The notes under the pieces: model-generated
Databases searched by the model: none
What the model was told of the DNA's origin: nothing
What the model saw: only the letters and a program-made list of their open reading frames with translations
NCBI GenBank assembly: GCA_946061355.1
Contig: CAMGRE010000003.1
Coordinates: 1 to 32,309, forward strand
Reading direction: 5' to 3'
Length of the DNA stretch: 32,309 bases
DNA from: an uncultured bacterium
Lineage (GTDB): Bacteria > Bacillota > Clostridia > Lachnospirales > Lachnospiraceae
In this document: positions 30,772-32,309 of the stretch, piece by piece
Position numbering within the stretch: the stretch's first letter is position 1
How the letters are laid out: the number at the start of each line of letters is the position of its first letter
Translations under genes and position numbers: made by a program

Positions 30772-31822
30772 TCAGATGCCAGGGAATTTCCTGTGAAGTG
30801 ACAGGAAGTCCCCGGCATTTTTTGATCATTGCTTCGGCGACCTGCAGTCCGATCTCGTGCGGATCGTGTGACAGTGCAGTGATACGGATCCGGCTCAGTT
30901 CACTGAAATAGCTGTTGTCAAAACAGACTACCGTCATATCTGCCGGGATCGTATAACCGGCATATTGCAGCTCGCGGATCAACCAGTATGCGATCTCATC
31001 GTTATAACAGACGACAGCGGTACATCCATCCAGTTTCTTCTGAATAAAATCTGACAGGAAGCGTGTGTCCTGACGTTTCTCAAGACTGGCGAGATCATCC
31101 GTGGAGAACCATCCGGTGTGCATATCGGAAAGAGGAGTTCCCAGATCTCTCATGCTGCTGCTGAGTCCCTGATAGCGTTCCGGTCCCTGAAGATCATCAA
31201 ATTTGAATAAGGCGCCGATGTTCACGTGCCCGTGTGTGTGCAGATAATTTCCCAGCAGATATCCCCCGTATTGATTGTCGTCCTTAATGCAGGTTACGGA
31301 TTCCAATCCCTGATAACGATTGTGAAGGAAGACGAGAGATGTATCCGATCTCTGCAAAGTCTCATACAGATCCAGATTAGGGTTGGGAAGGGCGCTCTTA
31401 CAGCCTTCCACAATCAGACCGCGGAGGGGACTATGTATCATTTCTTCCAGAATTTGTCGTTCCTTACAGACGCTGTTTTCTGTAAGAAATATCTTCAGGG
31501 AAAAGCCGACTGCTGAGAGCGCTGACCGGATGTCGTCTATCAGCGCCGGATAGATGTATTCCTGATCTGTTGAGATCAGAAGGCCGATCATATTACATGT
31601 CGGATCAGGGGAAAGGCCGGTGATAAAAGAACCGCTTCCCTGGCGTGTTTCAATCAGACCCTCTGCACTCAGGAGAGATAATGCCTGGCGTACCGTCTGC
31701 CTGCTTACATGGTATTGTTTACACAGTTTTGCTTCTGTAGGAAGCTTCTCTGTTCCGTTTTTGCTTCCGGATACGATCAGATCCCGCAGCTGGTTAGCCA
31801 GAATTTTATATTTTACAGCCAT
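30716..31822 (-). CDS. araR: AraR-type transcriptional regulator (GntR DNA-binding plus LacI-type sugar-binding domain)
   Basis: A 368-residue regulator with an N-terminal GntR winged helix (KLPTEAKLCKQYHVSRQTVR, then GLIETRQGSGSFI) joined to a LacI-type effector domain. The domain begins IGLLISTDQEYIYPALIDDI and includes GLIVEGCKSALPNPNLDLY, the ALFKFDDLQGPERYQGL segment, CYNDEIAYWLI and VVCFDNSYFSELS. This hybrid architecture is that of AraR, the L-arabinose-responsive repressor of Bacillus. I chose the ATG at 31822, with AAGGAG about 8 bases upstream. An ATG at 31840 is in frame but lacks a ribosome binding site and adds 6 residues. AraR-like half sites lie upstream of the divergent gene. 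The effector could be arabinose or another sugar. Confidence 0.85.
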   Translation of the reverse strand: MAVKYKILANQLRDLIVSGSKNGTEKLPTEAKLCKQYHVSRQTVRQALSLLSAEGLIETRQGSGSFITGLSPDPTCNMIGLLISTDQEYIYPALIDDIRSALSAVGFSLKIFLTENSVCKERQILEEMIHSPLRGLIVEGCKSALPNPNLDLYETLQRSDTSLVFLHNRYQGLESVTCIKDDNQYGGYLLGNYLHTHGHVNIGALFKFDDLQGPERYQGLSSSMRDLGTPLSDMHTGWFSTDDLASLEKRQDTRFLSDFIQKKLDGCTAVVCYNDEIAYWLIRELQYAGYTIPADMTVVCFDNSYFSELSRIRITALSHDPHEIGLQVAEAMIKKCRGLPVTSQEIPWHLITKESDSDIPSEYIPASF

Positions 31823-32045
31823 AAAAATCTCCTTTTCCATTGAAAAAAATAAAATCGTTCATAATTTGTTCAAAAAATTTTCATAAAAAATCCAAACTTT
31901 AAAAGAAAAAAATCAGTTCTATGTAAAGTGAATAGGAACATTTCACAATTGTTTTTAACAGGAACCGTTCCCCTTTTCGGACAGAGAAAAGATAAAAATT
32001 TAAAGAAACCTGAAAATTTTATACTTTTTTTGCTTAAAAAAGCAG

Positions 32046-32074
32046 TTGAAACGAAAAATTTGTATGCATAGTAT
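32046..32074 (+). promoter_or_regulatory. Candidate promoter of the edge lipoprotein gene
   Basis: TTGAAA at 32046-32051, 17 bases, TAGTAT at 32069-32074. The first AraR-like half site lies in its spacer and the second just after the expected start, which would suit repression. Confidence 0.45.
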
Positions 32075-32103
32075 TATATCACGATAAATTTGTATTGTAA
32101 ATT
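32056..32103 (+). promoter_or_regulatory. Pair of AraR-like operator half sites
   Basis: AAATTTGTAT is repeated exactly 30 bases apart (32056-32065 and 32086-32095), about three helix turns. Each contains ATTTGTA, the left half of the Bacillus AraR operator ATTTGTACGTACAAAT. The second continues as ATTTGTATTGTAAATT, matching 10 of 16 positions. The right halves are poor, so this is suggestive only. The araR-type gene is adjacent. Confidence 0.45.
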
Positions 32104-32226
32104 CCAACGAACCTCGAAAAATAGCGTGTTCCGGTGTTGACGGTAAGAAGCAAAAAAAGGTAAAGTAATGGCACAGGGAACAAAAACCCGGAAACAATCA
32201 CATTCAGAAAGGGAGGATTTTTCGAA

Positions 32227-32309
32227 ATGAAAAAGAAAGTTTTGAGTGCTATTGTTATTGTAGCAATGGTTGCATCTCTTATTTTTGGATGCGGTGCAAA
32301 GGAAGAGAC
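32227..32309 (+). CDS. Start of a lipoprotein gene, probably a sugar-binding protein (cut by window edge)
   Basis: Only 27 codons are visible: a basic start MKKKVLSAIVIVAMVASLIF, then a lipobox cysteine (FGCGAKEE). The ATG at 32227 follows a strong GGGAGG ribosome binding site about 12 bases upstream. Its place after an AraR-type regulator and a sugar-sensing operon suggests the binding protein of a sugar ABC importer continuing to the right, but the visible part is only a signal peptide. Confidence 0.7.
   Translation, partial: MKKKVLSAIVIVAMVASLIFGCGAKEE

Larger units (their letters stand above)
31823..32226. promoter_or_regulatory. 404-base AT-rich divergent control region
   Basis: No gene is seen here. 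The first 100 bases are A-rich tracts next to the regulator start, possibly bent DNA. At 31961-31971 there is a perfect palindrome GGAACCGTTCC, with a further GGAAC 26 bases upstream (31935). A direct repeat AAATTTGTAT occurs at 32056 and 32086. Two promoter candidates for the rightward gene are TTGAAA-N17-TAGTAT (32046-32074) and TTGACG-N18-TAAAGT (32137-32166). The first would give a leader of about 145 bases. No known riboswitch was recognised. Confidence 0.6.

Noticed and set aside
32044-32060. A catabolite control (cre) site near TTGAAACG
   Set aside because: The spacing of the TGnAA and CG parts does not match the cre pattern.
1-32309. tRNA or rRNA genes, CRISPR arrays, insertion sequences, prophage genes
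   Set aside because: I looked for cloverleaf or rRNA-like stretches, regularly spaced repeats, transposase or integrase motifs and phage gene blocks and saw none.

Overview
The window looks like a chromosomal segment of a Gram-positive, spore-forming, probably motile Clostridia, most likely Lachnospiraceae. The evidence is the FabK-type fatty acid operon, the SpmA and SpmB spore maturation proteins, lipoprotein-type binding proteins, a YesM/YesN-type two-component pair, a chemoreceptor and a FabT-like MarR regulator. Base composition and codon use are fairly even, and I see no phage, transposase, CRISPR, tRNA or rRNA.

Layout. (1) 1-1349: the end of a trmN6-like tRNA methylase gene, then rsmI. 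(2) 1372-8397: a type II fatty acid synthesis operon, acpP-fabK-fabD-fabG-fabF-fabZ-(FabK paralogue)-fabH, with two near-identical FabT-type operators, one at the acpP promoter and one ahead of fabD. (3) 8431-11938: an amino-acid ABC importer followed by a cytosolic asparaginase. Its binding protein has its two lobes in swapped order, as in a circular permutation. (4) 12012-16660: spmA, a hotdog thioesterase, an ABC-class ATPase, a DUF3048 lipoprotein and spmB. (5) 16661-16998: an intergenic region with a strong promoter running straight into a terminator, a 93-base hairpin-rich element, and the livJ promoter. (6) 16999-21829: livJHMGF, a branched-chain amino acid importer. (7) 21930-22810: a membrane-anchored Mrr-type nuclease overlapping the FabT-like repressor gene. 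(8) 22884-24695, minus strand: an exported DUF885 protein. (9) 24822-30771: chemoreceptor, YesM-type kinase, YtfQ-like sugar-binding lipoprotein and YesN-type regulator in one tightly packed operon. (10) 30716-31822, minus strand: an AraR-type regulator. Then comes a 404-base control region and the start of a lipoprotein gene cut by the window edge.

How the parts work together. The FabT-like protein encoded at 22370 is the natural candidate to bind the two operators about 20 kb upstream, so repressor and targets both lie in this window. The 24.8-30.8 kb operon has a binding protein but no permease, which suggests the binding protein works as a sensor for the kinase and perhaps the chemoreceptor. 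Together with the AraR-type regulator and the edge lipoprotein it points to a pentose or galactofuranose-type uptake locus continuing to the right.

The observations most worth a second look are the swapped-lobe amino-acid binding protein, the FabT circuit, and the chemoreceptor/kinase/binding protein/regulator operon.
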